Shown here piece by piece: positions 14,397 through 21,698 of a stretch of DNA of 21,715 nt. The translations under genes and the position numbers were made by a program. The notes beneath the pieces were generated by a model. The model did not search any database. It was not told the origin of the DNA and worked only from the letters and a program-made list of their open reading frames with translations. Source of the stretch: an uncultured Pseudomonadota bacterium (GTDB taxonomy: Bacteria; Pseudomonadota; Gammaproteobacteria; Burkholderiales; Rhodocyclaceae); the NCBI GenBank assembly GCA_946479855.1, contig CAMLHL010000050.1, positions 1-21,715 of the forward strand, written 5' to 3'. Position 1 is the first letter of the stretch; the number at the start of each line of letters is the position of its first letter.

Positions 14397-15139
14397 GGCA
14401 GGTGCCTTCGGATTTTTCCTGGCTGGACCGCCCCGGCCTGGCCGGAGGCATCGACAAATCAGGTGAACGGGCAGCCGAGTTGCTTGGCTTGGGTTTTGGT
14501 AGCGTCGAGTTCGGCTCGGTGACCGGCTTGCCGTTGCCGGGGAGCAATCCCGGACTGGTGGCCCTGGTCAGGCAGATTGCTACGGTCGACCCGGCGAAAA
14601 GGGTAAAAACCATTGTCGGCATCGGGCTTGGCCTGCCTCCCGATCTGCCGGCCGAAGCACTGGCCGGCGAATGGCGGCAGGCGCTTTGCCTATTGGCCGA
14701 AGCACCGCCGGTGGTCGGTTATCTGAGTTTGAACCTGAGCGCAGCAGCCAACCGGCGTTTTCTCGACAAGGCGCTACGTTCGATCCTCCTCGATGCACTG
14801 GCGGCGGTAGCCGAATGGCGGTCGAGGCAGGGCGGCTCGCCGCCTCTGGCCATCAAATTGCCGCTCGAGGCGGCCATGGAATTGTGGCCTGCGATGCGGG
14901 CTGCCGGGGCCGGACAGTTGACGGTGGTCTTGCCGGATAGCCCAGAGCGTTCTGCCGGAATGGCGCAACTCAGACAGCTTTGCGCGCTGGCTCCGACGTT
15001 GCGGATCGTCGCTGTTGGCGGCATACGCAGCGCTGCCGACACGCTGGAAATGCTGAATGCCGGCTGTGCCGGCATTCAGGTGCATCGTCTGTTCCTGGCG
15101 CAGGGATCAGCCACGCCAGGCTTGCTGCTTACTTGCTAA
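14393..15139 (+). CDS. Shortened dihydroorotate dehydrogenase (PyrD)-like protein, 248 aa
   Basis: The N-terminus GLAGGIDKSGERAAELLGLG and VEFGSVTGLPLPG match the FMN-barrel start of class 2 PyrD (GLAAGxDKNG, VGTVTPxPQPG). GYLSLNLSAAAN resembles YVVNxSSPNT, and LRIVAVGGIRSAADTLEMLNAGCAGIQVH resembles the phosphate-binding end of the barrel. It is about 90 residues shorter than PyrD: the membrane-binding N-terminus, the NRMGFNN loop and the NTT orotate segment are missing or changed. It probably keeps flavin binding but not dihydroorotate oxidation. It is translationally coupled to the SerC-like gene (ATGA), so the two products likely work in one pathway. Its 3' end overlaps the convergent gene by 11 bases. 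Confidence 0.72.
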   Translation: MRQVPSDFSWLDRPGLAGGIDKSGERAAELLGLGFGSVEFGSVTGLPLPGSNPGLVALVRQIATVDPAKRVKTIVGIGLGLPPDLPAEALAGEWRQALCLLAEAPPVVGYLSLNLSAAANRRFLDKALRSILLDALAAVAEWRSRQGGSPPLAIKLPLEAAMELWPAMRAAGAGQLTVVLPDSPERSAGMAQLRQLCALAPTLRIVAVGGIRSAADTLEMLNAGCAGIQVHRLFLAQGSATPGLLLTC

Positions 15140-16118
15140 TGGTTAGATAAACCAGGGTCTGGTTGAGCAACTGGTAGCCGATTTCGCCAAAGGTGATCGG
15201 CCCGGTGACGTTGGCAGTCCGCTTCCCTGCCAGGTCGGAGTACAGGAAGTTCAGGATGCAGTTGCACGAGAAAGTGATACCCGTCTCGATCTTCGGCAGG
15301 GCGGCCTGGAATTCATGAACGTAATCGCTGACCGGTGCAGCGATCTTGTAAGTCAGGCCCTGGAAAACCGGCGCATAGAACTCAACCCGTCCAGCCTTGG
15401 CATCGACGGCCTTGATGCTGACGTTGATCATCGCTCCGCAATAATCGGCGACCAGCGGCAGGCGGGTGTCGATATTGTGTGTCGTCAGGTATTCGGCCAG
15501 ATTGGCTGGCTTGCCGTCGATCGTGCAGGCGCCGGCGGCAAAGCTGGTACTGTCGAAAGTGATGTTGTCGCCATCGCCAGGCCGGAAGAGATTGACGATG
15601 TCGATCTGGGCAAACTGTTCCGGCGGCAACGCGATATCCATGGCAATCGCATGCTGGTCGGAGAGCTCTCCAGTCAGGCCGTTGGCCACCTTGGGCGTGA
15701 TTTTGCCCAAGTCATCGAGATGCACGCCGGCGACCCAGCCAACGACCGGCTTGATGTACATGTCTTCGTAATTCGGCGCGTTTTCGGCAAAGCTGCTGTG
15801 GCAGGGGCCAAAGGCCGGGACAACCAGAATGGTGTAGCCGTGATCGGGCGCGTTCCGGCACAGTTGCGGCAGTGAATCGGCATCGTACTGGCGGATGGTC
15901 GGGGTGCCGGCCATGTCGACAATCTCGTTGACGAAAACCTGGTCGCGGGCAATCTTGCCGCCGTCCGTCGACATGAAGTAAGGAATGGTTCCACCGATCC
16001 AGTTACCCTTGGGCAGTTGTTTCAGGGCTTCTTCGTCGCCGGCGATATTCAGAAATTTTCCGGCGCTGATCAATGCGGACGCCTGGCTGATACTCATCAG
16101 CCCGGTGTTTGCGTTCAT
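15129..16118 (-). CDS. FIST-like domain protein of unknown function, 329 aa
   Basis: No signal peptide or membrane segment is apparent. The C-terminal part (ETGITFSCNCILNFLYSD, then VTGPITFGEIGYQLLNQTLVYLTI) resembles the end of FIST domains, which are thought to sense small ligands such as amino acids in signal transduction. The middle part has FGPCHSSFAE and ADYCGAMINV with isolated cysteines. GAGGA about ten bases upstream supports the ATG at 16118; a start at 16139 would lack a ribosome site. It lies 22 bases after the ISL3-like gene and is probably co-transcribed with it. The FIST link rests on remote resemblance; I do not recognise the exact family. Confidence 0.6.
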   Translation of the reverse strand: MNANTGLMSISQASALISAGKFLNIAGDEEALKQLPKGNWIGGTIPYFMSTDGGKIARDQVFVNEIVDMAGTPTIRQYDADSLPQLCRNAPDHGYTILVVPAFGPCHSSFAENAPNYEDMYIKPVVGWVAGVHLDDLGKITPKVANGLTGELSDQHAIAMDIALPPEQFAQIDIVNLFRPGDGDNITFDSTSFAAGACTIDGKPANLAEYLTTHNIDTRLPLVADYCGAMINVSIKAVDAKAGRVEFYAPVFQGLTYKIAAPVSDYVHEFQAALPKIETGITFSCNCILNFLYSDLAGKRTANVTGPITFGEIGYQLLNQTLVYLTISK

Positions 16119-16140
16119 TATGTTTTCCTCGCAAATCAAT

Positions 16141-16833
16141 TCAAAGTTTGCTTAATTGTGCCAGTTCATGGCCGAGCGTTTGTTCATAGCGCGCAAAATA
16201 GCGCTGCAATTCATAGGCCTTGAGTACTCGTACCTCGGGGTCGGTGATCACCCGCATTTGTTCACGCAACTTGGTCAGCAGGAATTTTAAGCCAAGCAGG
16301 CGAATATCGATATTGACTGAACCGTCGAGCAATTGCTGCCAGATCGGGGCGTCCGGTTCCGGCACGTTCGAGGAGGAAGGGGGTTCCGCCATGCCGGCAG
16401 CGGCGCCGCCACCCGAGAGGCCGGCTTTGCCACTGTCCAGGGTGTGCTTGAATTTCCAAAGGTCGGCTACCGTAATGTCGAGGATGGCGCAAATGCTCTG
16501 TAGCTTGATGCCATCGCGCATCATCGCGGCAATCATCCGCGACATGCCGTGGGTGAAGGGCATGCCCGGTTCGCCGACCCAGGACGGCGGCGTCGATTCG
16601 ACGCTGGGTACGGCGTGCACCACGCAGCGACAGCCGCCCAGATTGATGTGCCGCCAGGCAAGTTCCCGGTCTTCCGGAATGGCACTGGACTTGTTGCCGA
16701 AAAACCAGCTCTTGCCGGTCTGGCGGGCTACCCAAACGTCGATCTGCTGTTTCCCCAGGTCTTCGCGGACGCGAACGATATGCCAAGGGGAAGCGATGTC
16801 GAGCGATTTATGCAGTAATTCCTCTGCTTTCAT
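16141..16833 (-). CDS. Protein resembling the N-terminus of ISL3-family transposases, 230 aa
   Basis: Residues 1-125 follow the layout of the ISL3 transposase N-terminal region: a short strand segment (PWHIVRVREDLGKQQIDVWV), RHINLGGCRCVVHAVPSVE, then PFTHGMSRMIAAMMRDGIKLQSICAILDITVADLWKFK, which looks like the helix-turn-helix. The zinc-finger CxxC pairs and the whole DDE catalytic domain are absent. After a Gly/Ser/Pro linker (about 130-165) comes a helical tail. No terminal inverted repeats or target duplication are seen, so this looks like a domesticated DNA-binding protein rather than a fresh insertion. GAGGAG lies rather far (12 bases) before the ATG. It is divergent from pqqB and may regulate it or the FIST-like gene. 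Confidence 0.6.
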   Translation of the reverse strand: MKAEELLHKSLDIASPWHIVRVREDLGKQQIDVWVARQTGKSWFFGNKSSAIPEDRELAWRHINLGGCRCVVHAVPSVESTPPSWVGEPGMPFTHGMSRMIAAMMRDGIKLQSICAILDITVADLWKFKHTLDSGKAGLSGGGAAAGMAEPPSSSNVPEPDAPIWQQLLDGSVNIDIRLLGLKFLLTKLREQMRVITDPEVRVLKAYELQRYFARYEQTLGHELAQLSKL

Positions 16834-17217
16834 GGTTGTGCTTATCTCCTCTATGGTTGTTGTGGCCGAAACGCGCCATGAGACCGCCTCCGTGCCTGGG
16901 GAAAGAGTAGGGCAAAAATCGCACCCGGTTGCCAGAAGAATCCTTGAGTGGCTGTATCAGACGAAACTTGAGAATGTTTGGCCAAGCTCAATGCGCCGTT
17001 GTCCGGCGAAATACGCTAGTTGTGTCTCCGGGGCGGAATTGTCTCGATCTGCCGAGATCGGATGCCTGTTGTTGTTTAAGTTTGGTACGCCGCTCAATAA
17101 CTGCGCATTCTTGAGCAACATTATGTCGCTAATTGGCACTCTCCTCCAGAAAACCATGAGAGCGAATTCGCCATAATCCCGATGGCGGTGCGGGTGGGCG
17201 GGGGCAAACTCGTTGCC
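16834..17217. other. Divergent intergenic region upstream of pqqB
   Basis: This stretch of 384 bases has no convincing gene. It contains a perfect dyad CGATCT-GCCG-AGATCG at 17045-17060, a short GC stem at 16994-17008, and an isolated -24-like TTGGCAC at 17133-17139 without a matching -12. I see no strong sigma-70 promoter. Confidence 0.5.
17045..17060. promoter_or_regulatory. Perfect 16-base dyad, possible operator
   Basis: CGATCT and AGATCG flank GCCG. It lies about 160 bases before pqqB and 215 before the ISL3-like gene. The protein that would bind it is unknown; the ISL3-like product is one candidate. Confidence 0.35.
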
Positions 17218-18144
17218 ATGAAAATACTTGTCCTTGGTTCCTCCGCCGGTGGTGGTTTCCCCCAGTGGAATTGTAATTGCCGGAATTGTGCCGGTGTTCG
17301 CGATGGTAGCGTGCGTACCATTCCCCGCATGCAATCGTCGATTGCGGTCAGCGCCAATGGCGTGGATTGGGTGCTGTTCAATGCGTCACCGGACATTCTT
17401 AGCCAGATTCGCGCTAATCCTGCTTTGCAGCCGGGGCGCGGATTGCGCGATACGGGCATCGTTGGGGTTGTTCTGATCGATGCCCAGGTCGATCACACCA
17501 CCGGCCTGTTCATGCTCCGCGAAGGCAAGCCCCTCGATGTGTGGTGCACCTCGCAGGTCCATGAAGACCTGACGACAGGCAACCCGGTTTTCAATGTTCT
17601 CTCCCACTTCTGCACTGTGCGCTGGCAGCAGGTGCAGACACAGCCCCCGTCGTCATTCTCCATTCCCGGGGCGGCGGGGCTGACTTTCACACCGGTGCCG
17701 CTGTCGAGTAAGGCGCCGCCATATTCGCCCCATCGGCACGATCCCCATCCTGGCGACAACATCGGCGTCTTGATCGAGGATGCGGCTACCGGCGGCAAGA
17801 TTTTTTATGCGCCGGGCTTCGGCGCCATGGAGCCGCATCTCGATCGCTTCCTGGCCGACTCTGACTGCGTGCTGCTCGATGGCACCTTCTGGACCGATGA
17901 CGAAATGATCCGCCTCGGCGTGTCGACCAAACGCGCACGCGAAATTGGCCATCTGCCGCAATCCGGCACGGGCGGCATGATCGAACTGCTTGGTCATTAC
18001 ACCAAGCCGCGCAAGATACTGATTCACATTAACAATACCAATCCAATTCTCGATGAAGATTCGCCGGAGCGCGCCGAGTTGACGCGCGCCGGTATTGAAC
18101 TGGCCTTCGACGGGATGCTGATTGAAGACGGAGGCAAGGCATGA
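17218..18144 (+). CDS. pqqB: PQQ biosynthesis protein PqqB, 308 aa
   Basis: This is a metallo-beta-lactamase-fold iron enzyme that hydroxylates the tyrosine part of the cross-linked Glu-Tyr intermediate. The N-terminus [21 protein letters not shown] with C19, C21 and C24 is diagnostic of PqqB. Further hallmarks are [54 protein letters not shown] and [16 protein letters not shown]. The chosen ATG at 17218 gives the usual length; an earlier in-frame start at 17182 would add 12 residues not typical of the family. The ribosome site is poor (only a G-rich stretch near 17199). The stop overlaps the pqqC start (ATGA). No promoter was firmly identified. Confidence 0.97.
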   Translation: MKILVLGSSAGGGFPQWNCNCRNCAGVRDGSVRTIPRMQSSIAVSANGVDWVLFNASPDILSQIRANPALQPGRGLRDTGIVGVVLIDAQVDHTTGLFMLREGKPLDVWCTSQVHEDLTTGNPVFNVLSHFCTVRWQQVQTQPPSSFSIPGAAGLTFTPVPLSSKAPPYSPHRHDPHPGDNIGVLIEDAATGGKIFYAPGFGAMEPHLDRFLADSDCVLLDGTFWTDDEMIRLGVSTKRAREIGHLPQSGTGGMIELLGHYTKPRKILIHINNTNPILDEDSPERAELTRAGIELAFDGMLIEDGGKA

Positions 18145-18890
18145 ACATGAACGATCTGAAACCCTGGACGCCGGAAGAGTTTGAAGCCAAGCTGCGTGCC
18201 CGTAGCGCCAGCTACCACATTCATCACCCGTTCCAGGTGATGATGCACGAAGGTAAATCAACCCGCGAGCAGATCCAGGCCTGGGTCGCCAATCGCTACT
18301 ACTACCAGATCAGCATCCCGATCAAGGACGCGGCGATCATGTCCAACTGTCCGGATCGCGAAGTGCGTCGCCACTGGGTGCAACGCATTCTTGACCATGA
18401 CGGCTTTGATGGCGAGGAGGGGGGCATTGAGGCCTGGATTCGCCTTGGTGAAGCAGTTGGCCTGACTCGTCAGCAAATCGTCTCGCAGGAACTGGTCCTG
18501 CCCGGTGTCCGCTTTGCCGTCGACGCCTACGTCAATTTCGCCCGTCGCGTACCGTGGCAGGAAGCGGCAGCCTCCTCGCTGACCGAGTTGTTCGCCCCGA
18601 CCATTCATAAATCGCGCCTTGAACACTGGCCGACCCATTACCCGTGGATCGAGCCGGAAGGCTACGCCTATTTCCAGCGCCGCCTGACGGAAGCACCGCG
18701 CGACGTGATCAATGGCCTGCGCATCACGCTGGGCCATTTCAATACTCGCGAAGCCCAGGAAAAGGTGCTGGGCATCCTGCAATTCAAGCTTGACCTGCTG
18801 TGGTCGATGCTCGATGCCATGTTGTTGGCTTATTGCCCGGTGCAGATCGAAGGCTGGGGGGCGTATACCCAGATGAGCAAGGTCTCATGA
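18141..18890 (+). CDS. pqqC: Pyrroloquinoline-quinone synthase PqqC, 249 aa
   Basis: PqqC carries out the final ring closure and eight-electron oxidation to PQQ with oxygen and without a metal. The family sequence is clear: [84 protein letters not shown] and [16 protein letters not shown]. The length is normal. The start at 18141 overlaps the pqqB stop; a second ATG at 18147 is equally possible. pqqC is followed by 109 bases and the pqqA promoter, so here the order is B-C then A-D, unlike the common A-B-C-D-E. Confidence 0.97.
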   Translation: MNMNDLKPWTPEEFEAKLRARSASYHIHHPFQVMMHEGKSTREQIQAWVANRYYYQISIPIKDAAIMSNCPDREVRRHWVQRILDHDGFDGEEGGIEAWIRLGEAVGLTRQQIVSQELVLPGVRFAVDAYVNFARRVPWQEAAASSLTELFAPTIHKSRLEHWPTHYPWIEPEGYAYFQRRLTEAPRDVINGLRITLGHFNTREAQEKVLGILQFKLDLLWSMLDAMLLAYCPVQIEGWGAYTQMSKVS

Positions 18891-18927
18891 TTTTCTTGAC
18901 CCTGTTTTAGCAAAACCTTCGGTGTGC

Positions 18928-18944
18928 TTGGCATATCAATTGCT
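18928..18944 (+). promoter_or_regulatory. Putative sigma-54 (-24/-12) promoter of pqqA
   Basis: TTGGCATATCAATTGCT has exactly 10 bases between GG and GC, a -24 element with one mismatch (CAT for CAC) and a perfect TTGCT -12 element. The predicted start is near 18955, just before a hairpin. It lies between pqqC and pqqA, giving pqqA-pqqD-pqqU their own promoter. Confidence 0.75.
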
Positions 18945-18957
18945 GATAATCAAGTCA

Positions 18958-18978
18958 GGAACGGTATGGTGCCGTTCC
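18958..18978 (+). promoter_or_regulatory. 5' leader hairpin of pqqA mRNA
   Basis: GGAACGG (18958-18964) pairs perfectly with CCGTTCC (18972-18978) around a 7-base loop. If transcription starts near 18955 the stem is at the very 5' end, a position known to protect mRNAs from 5'-end-dependent decay. It leaves the ribosome site at 18990 free. Confidence 0.55.
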
Positions 18979-18999
18979 CTAACAATCCTGGAGACACCC

Positions 19000-19074
19000 A
19001 TGAACTGGCAAACCCCCGCTTACTGCGAAATCCGCCTCGGCTTCGAAGTCACCGCTTACGTTTACGTGCGTTAA
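19000..19074 (+). CDS. pqqA: PQQ precursor peptide PqqA, 24 aa
   Basis: This is the ribosomal peptide whose Glu and Tyr side chains become PQQ. It begins MNWQTPAY, and residues 14-20 read GFEVTAY, giving E16 and Y20 in the required E-x3-Y spacing; it ends in Arg. The length of 24 residues is typical. GGAG at 18990-18993 lies six bases before the ATG. The leader Trp, the Pro-Ala-Tyr segment and the I/LRxGFE core match known PqqA. The tail AYVYVR with a second Tyr at 22 is somewhat unusual, but Y20 is in the conserved place. It is preceded by a -24/-12 promoter and a leader hairpin and followed by a hairpin that would reduce read-through into pqqD. Confidence 0.96.
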   Translation: MNWQTPAYCEIRLGFEVTAYVYVR

Positions 19075-19083
19075 GCTGGCCGT

Positions 19084-19112
19084 GGGCGGCAGCGTAGCCT
19101 GCCGCCCTTTTT
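19084..19112 (+). terminator. Intercistronic hairpin with U tract between pqqA and pqqD (likely partial terminator)
   Basis: GGGCGGCAG (19084-19092) pairs perfectly with CTGCCGCCC (19099-19107) around a 6-base loop, and five Ts follow (19108-19112). It has the form of an intrinsic terminator but pqqD starts only 17 bases later without another promoter, so it probably acts as an attenuator that makes pqqA mRNA exceed pqqD-pqqU mRNA. Confidence 0.8.
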
Positions 19113-19128
19113 ACTGATGAGAGCCGAT

Positions 19129-19401
19129 ATGAACAATGAAACACGTCCGCGGCTCAGTCCGCACTATGTCTTCCGCTGGGAAGCAAGCCAGGATGCCCAC
19201 ATCCTGCTCTACCCGGAAGGCTTGATCAAACTCAATCCCGCCGCTGCTGAAATCCTCAAGCGCTGCGACGGCGAGCGCAGCGTTTCCGAGATCGTTGCTG
19301 ACCTCGATACCGCCTTCCCCGGGCATGGTGATAGTATCGGCAAGGATGTAGACGCCTTCCTGGCCATGGCTCAGGACAAAGGCTGGCTGGCCAGAGCCTG
19401 A
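19129..19401 (+). CDS. pqqD: PqqA-binding chaperone PqqD, 90 aa
   Basis: PqqD binds PqqA and presents it to PqqE. The family pattern is complete: TRPRLSPHYVFRWEASQDAHILLYPEGLIKLN, then AAEILKRCDGERSVSEIVADLDTAFPG and a C-terminal DVDAFLAMAQDKGWL. The ATG at 19129 (MNNETRPRL) agrees with the usual N-terminus and has GATGAGAG upstream; an in-frame ATG at 19117 would add four residues and begins almost on the U tract of the hairpin. pqqD is separate from pqqE, not fused as in some methylotrophs. It is followed by an A-rich 32-base spacer and pqqU. Confidence 0.95.
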   Translation: MNNETRPRLSPHYVFRWEASQDAHILLYPEGLIKLNPAAAEILKRCDGERSVSEIVADLDTAFPGHGDSIGKDVDAFLAMAQDKGWLARA

Positions 19402-19433
19402 GTGCTCACAAAAAATAAAAAAACCGGAAAAAC

Positions 19434-21650
19434 ATGAAATATCGCCTGAGTCGTATTGCTGCCGTCGTGGCTGCTGCTTTCCCCTGCATCGCGTTTGCCG
19501 AAGATGCGGTATTGACGCTTGATAACATTGTCGTGACGGGGTCACGTGTCGAGCATAGCTCCTTTGATCTGCCCGCCGCAGTTGATGTTGTCGATGCGGA
19601 AAGAATCGGTGCCGACCAGGCTCGGGTCAACGCTTCCGAGGCGCTGGCGGCCGTTCCCGGGATCAATGTGCAGAACCGCCAGAACTATGCGCAGGATCTG
19701 CAGATTTCGTCGCGTGGTTTTGGGGCGCGTTCGGCGTTTGGTGTCCGGGGCATGCGCTTGGTCGCTGATGGAATTCCTGCATCTACGCCGGATGGGCAGG
19801 GGCAAGTAGCTTCTTTCAACCTCGACCGCGCTGAGCGCATCGAGGTTTTGCGTGGCCCGATGACGGCTGTTTACGGTAATCAGGCTGGCGGTGTCATCCA
19901 GATATTTACACCGGACGGTAAGGGAGCGCCGACAGTCGAGGGAAATTTTGCGGCCGGCAGTTATGGCACCTGGAAGGCCGATTTGAGCGCCCAAGGCGAA
20001 GTGGGCGGAGTCGGTTACGTGATCGATGCGTCGCGCTTTTCGACCGATGGCTACCGTGATCATAGTTCTGCGACACGTGATCAAACCTTGGCAAAACTCA
20101 CCTTCCATCCGACACAAGATGACAAGGTGACCTTGATCGCAAGTACATTCACTCAGGATGCCGAGGATCCACAAGGAGTGCAGTGGGCGGAGTTTAAAAC
20201 AAACCCTCGAAGTGTCGCCTTTAGCACGTTCAGCGGGGGGTATTTCCCCGCGATTACGTTCAATACCCGTAAGAGTATCGATCAGCAGCAGGGGGGGGTG
20301 ACTTACGAACACCGTTTCGGCGATCAAATGTTGCAATTGTCAGCCTATGTCGGGCAGCGCTCGACAATTCAATATCAGTCGATCCCGATTACTAGCAAGG
20401 CTGGCGGTCAATATTCGGCCGCCTTAAAGCAAACTTCAGATCCCTTGAATCCTGGGGGGGTCATTGATTTTAATCGCCAATATGCCGGAGGCTCGATTCG
20501 CTGGTTGGGGAAATTCGATTTGGCGGGTGGTCGGCTGACGACGACGGTTGGCGCAGATTATGAGCAGTCTGTAGACGATCGTCAGGCCTACAACAATTTC
20601 AGGGTCACTGATCCTGTAACCAAGATAAGATGCGATGTTGATCTAACTTGTGGCGTCAAGGGGGATCTCCGGCGCGATGAGAACGATAGGGTTTATTCGT
20701 TCGCTCAATACGTTCAGGCTGAATGGCAACTGGATAGATGGGTTGTGTCAGGTGGTCTGCGGCATACCTATTTGTCATTTAATGTGGATGACCATTTCCT
20801 GACCAATGCAGACGGTAGCAACAATGGTGATAGTAGTGGTGGTGTTTCGTTTGAAAAGACCACGCCGACGGTCGCTGCGATGTATCGTTTGACTGACGCA
20901 GTCAACGTTTATGCCAGTGCTGCTCGCGGTTTTGAAACGCCAACTTTCAATGAGATGTTCTACTCTGTTAACTTGTCAGGCGACGTGACGGGGCAGACAA
21001 ATCTTGCATTGAAGCCATCGAATAGCACGAGTTATGAGGTGGGCATTAAATCGATGTTCGGCGATTATAGTCGCCTTGACTTGGCATTGTTTCAAATTAA
21101 AACCGACAACGAAATTGCTATTCTGAAAAGTGATAACGGTAAGACGGCCTACCAGAATGCTGGGCCGACTACCCGCAGAGGATTCGAAGCGCTGCTCGAT
21201 AGCCGCTGGGCTTATGGCTTTACCACTCGGGTTGCATATACCTATCTCGATGCAAAATATGATGAAGAAATTCTCGATTCATCGCATCACCAAACAGCGG
21301 CGCCAGGTAACAAGCTTCCTGGCGTGGCTGCAAACAACTTGTTTGGTGAAATTGTCTGGCGTCATACCGCAACCGGTTTTCATATTGGCCTAGAAGGGAT
21401 CGCGCGCAGCAAGGTCTATGTCAACGATGCCAATGCAGAAAGTGCTCCTGGATATGCGATCGCCAATGTTCGATTCGGTGTTGATCGCCAGTACGGAGCC
21501 TTGAAACTGGGTACATTCCTGCGTCTGAACAATATTTTTGATCGCCAATATGTAGGTTCAGTCATTGTCGGCGACAGTAATAGCCGGTTCTACGAGGCCG
21601 CTCCCGGCTTCAACTGGCTGGCTGGGGTCAGCGCCCGCTATGCGTTCTGA
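19434..21650 (+). CDS. pqqU: TonB-dependent PQQ importer PqqU (YncD-like), 738 aa
   Basis: This outer-membrane TonB-dependent receptor has a signal peptide (residues 1-22, ending AFA), a plug domain and a 22-strand barrel ending in Phe. It is strikingly like E. coli YncD, shown to import PQQ and renamed PqqU: NRQNYAQDLQISSRGFGARS, VRGMRLVADGIPASTPDGQG, RFSTDGYRDHSSATRD, IQYQSIPI, AYNNFR, RGFETPTFNE and DRQYVGSVIVGDSNSRFYE. The possible TonB-box region is near residues 27-37 (LDNIVVTGSRV). The gene follows pqqD and is probably expressed from the pqqA promoter; the ribosome site is weak (GGAA). A strong terminator follows. GC in the second half is lower than in the pqq genes, which may reflect surface-protein composition or separate origin. 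Confidence 0.93.
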   Translation: MKYRLSRIAAVVAAAFPCIAFAEDAVLTLDNIVVTGSRVEHSSFDLPAAVDVVDAERIGADQARVNASEALAAVPGINVQNRQNYAQDLQISSRGFGARSAFGVRGMRLVADGIPASTPDGQGQVASFNLDRAERIEVLRGPMTAVYGNQAGGVIQIFTPDGKGAPTVEGNFAAGSYGTWKADLSAQGEVGGVGYVIDASRFSTDGYRDHSSATRDQTLAKLTFHPTQDDKVTLIASTFTQDAEDPQGVQWAEFKTNPRSVAFSTFSGGYFPAITFNTRKSIDQQQGGVTYEHRFGDQMLQLSAYVGQRSTIQYQSIPITSKAGGQYSAALKQTSDPLNPGGVIDFNRQYAGGSIRWLGKFDLAGGRLTTTVGADYEQSVDDRQAYNNFRVTDPVTKIRCDVDLTCGVKGDLRRDENDRVYSFAQYVQAEWQLDRWVVSGGLRHTYLSFNVDDHFLTNADGSNNGDSSGGVSFEKTTPTVAAMYRLTDAVNVYASAARGFETPTFNEMFYSVNLSGDVTGQTNLALKPSNSTSYEVGIKSMFGDYSRLDLALFQIKTDNEIAILKSDNGKTAYQNAGPTTRRGFEALLDSRWAYGFTTRVAYTYLDAKYDEEILDSSHHQTAAPGNKLPGVAANNLFGEIVWRHTATGFHIGLEGIARSKVYVNDANAESAPGYAIANVRFGVDRQYGALKLGTFLRLNNIFDRQYVGSVIVGDSNSRFYEAAPGFNWLAGVSARYAF

Positions 21651-21670
21651 TAGTTTCTCGCGTCAAATTG

Positions 21671-21698
21671 CGGCGCCCTTCGGGGTGCCGTTTTTTTT
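21671..21698 (+). terminator. Intrinsic terminator after pqqU
   Basis: CGGCGCCC (21671-21678) pairs with GGGTGCCG (21683-21690), with one G-U pair, around a TTCG tetraloop, and eight Ts follow at 21691-21698. It lies 20 bases after the pqqU stop and ends the pqqA-pqqD-pqqU unit. Confidence 0.95.

Noticed and set aside
16141..16833. Active insertion sequence of the ISL3 family
   Set aside because: The frame lacks a catalytic domain, and no terminal inverted repeats or target duplication are visible.
16921..16935. Minus-strand TGGCA...TGC before the ISL3-like gene as a sigma-54 promoter
   Set aside because: GG and GC are separated by nine bases, not ten, and this spacing is strict.
17133..17148. 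TTGGCAC upstream of pqqB as a sigma-54 promoter
   Set aside because: The position ten bases after GG holds CA, not GC, so the essential -12 element is missing.
18928..18950. Sigma-70 promoter TTGGCA/GATAAT before pqqA
   Set aside because: The spacer is only 11 bases, far from 17, whereas the same bases fit a -24/-12 site exactly.
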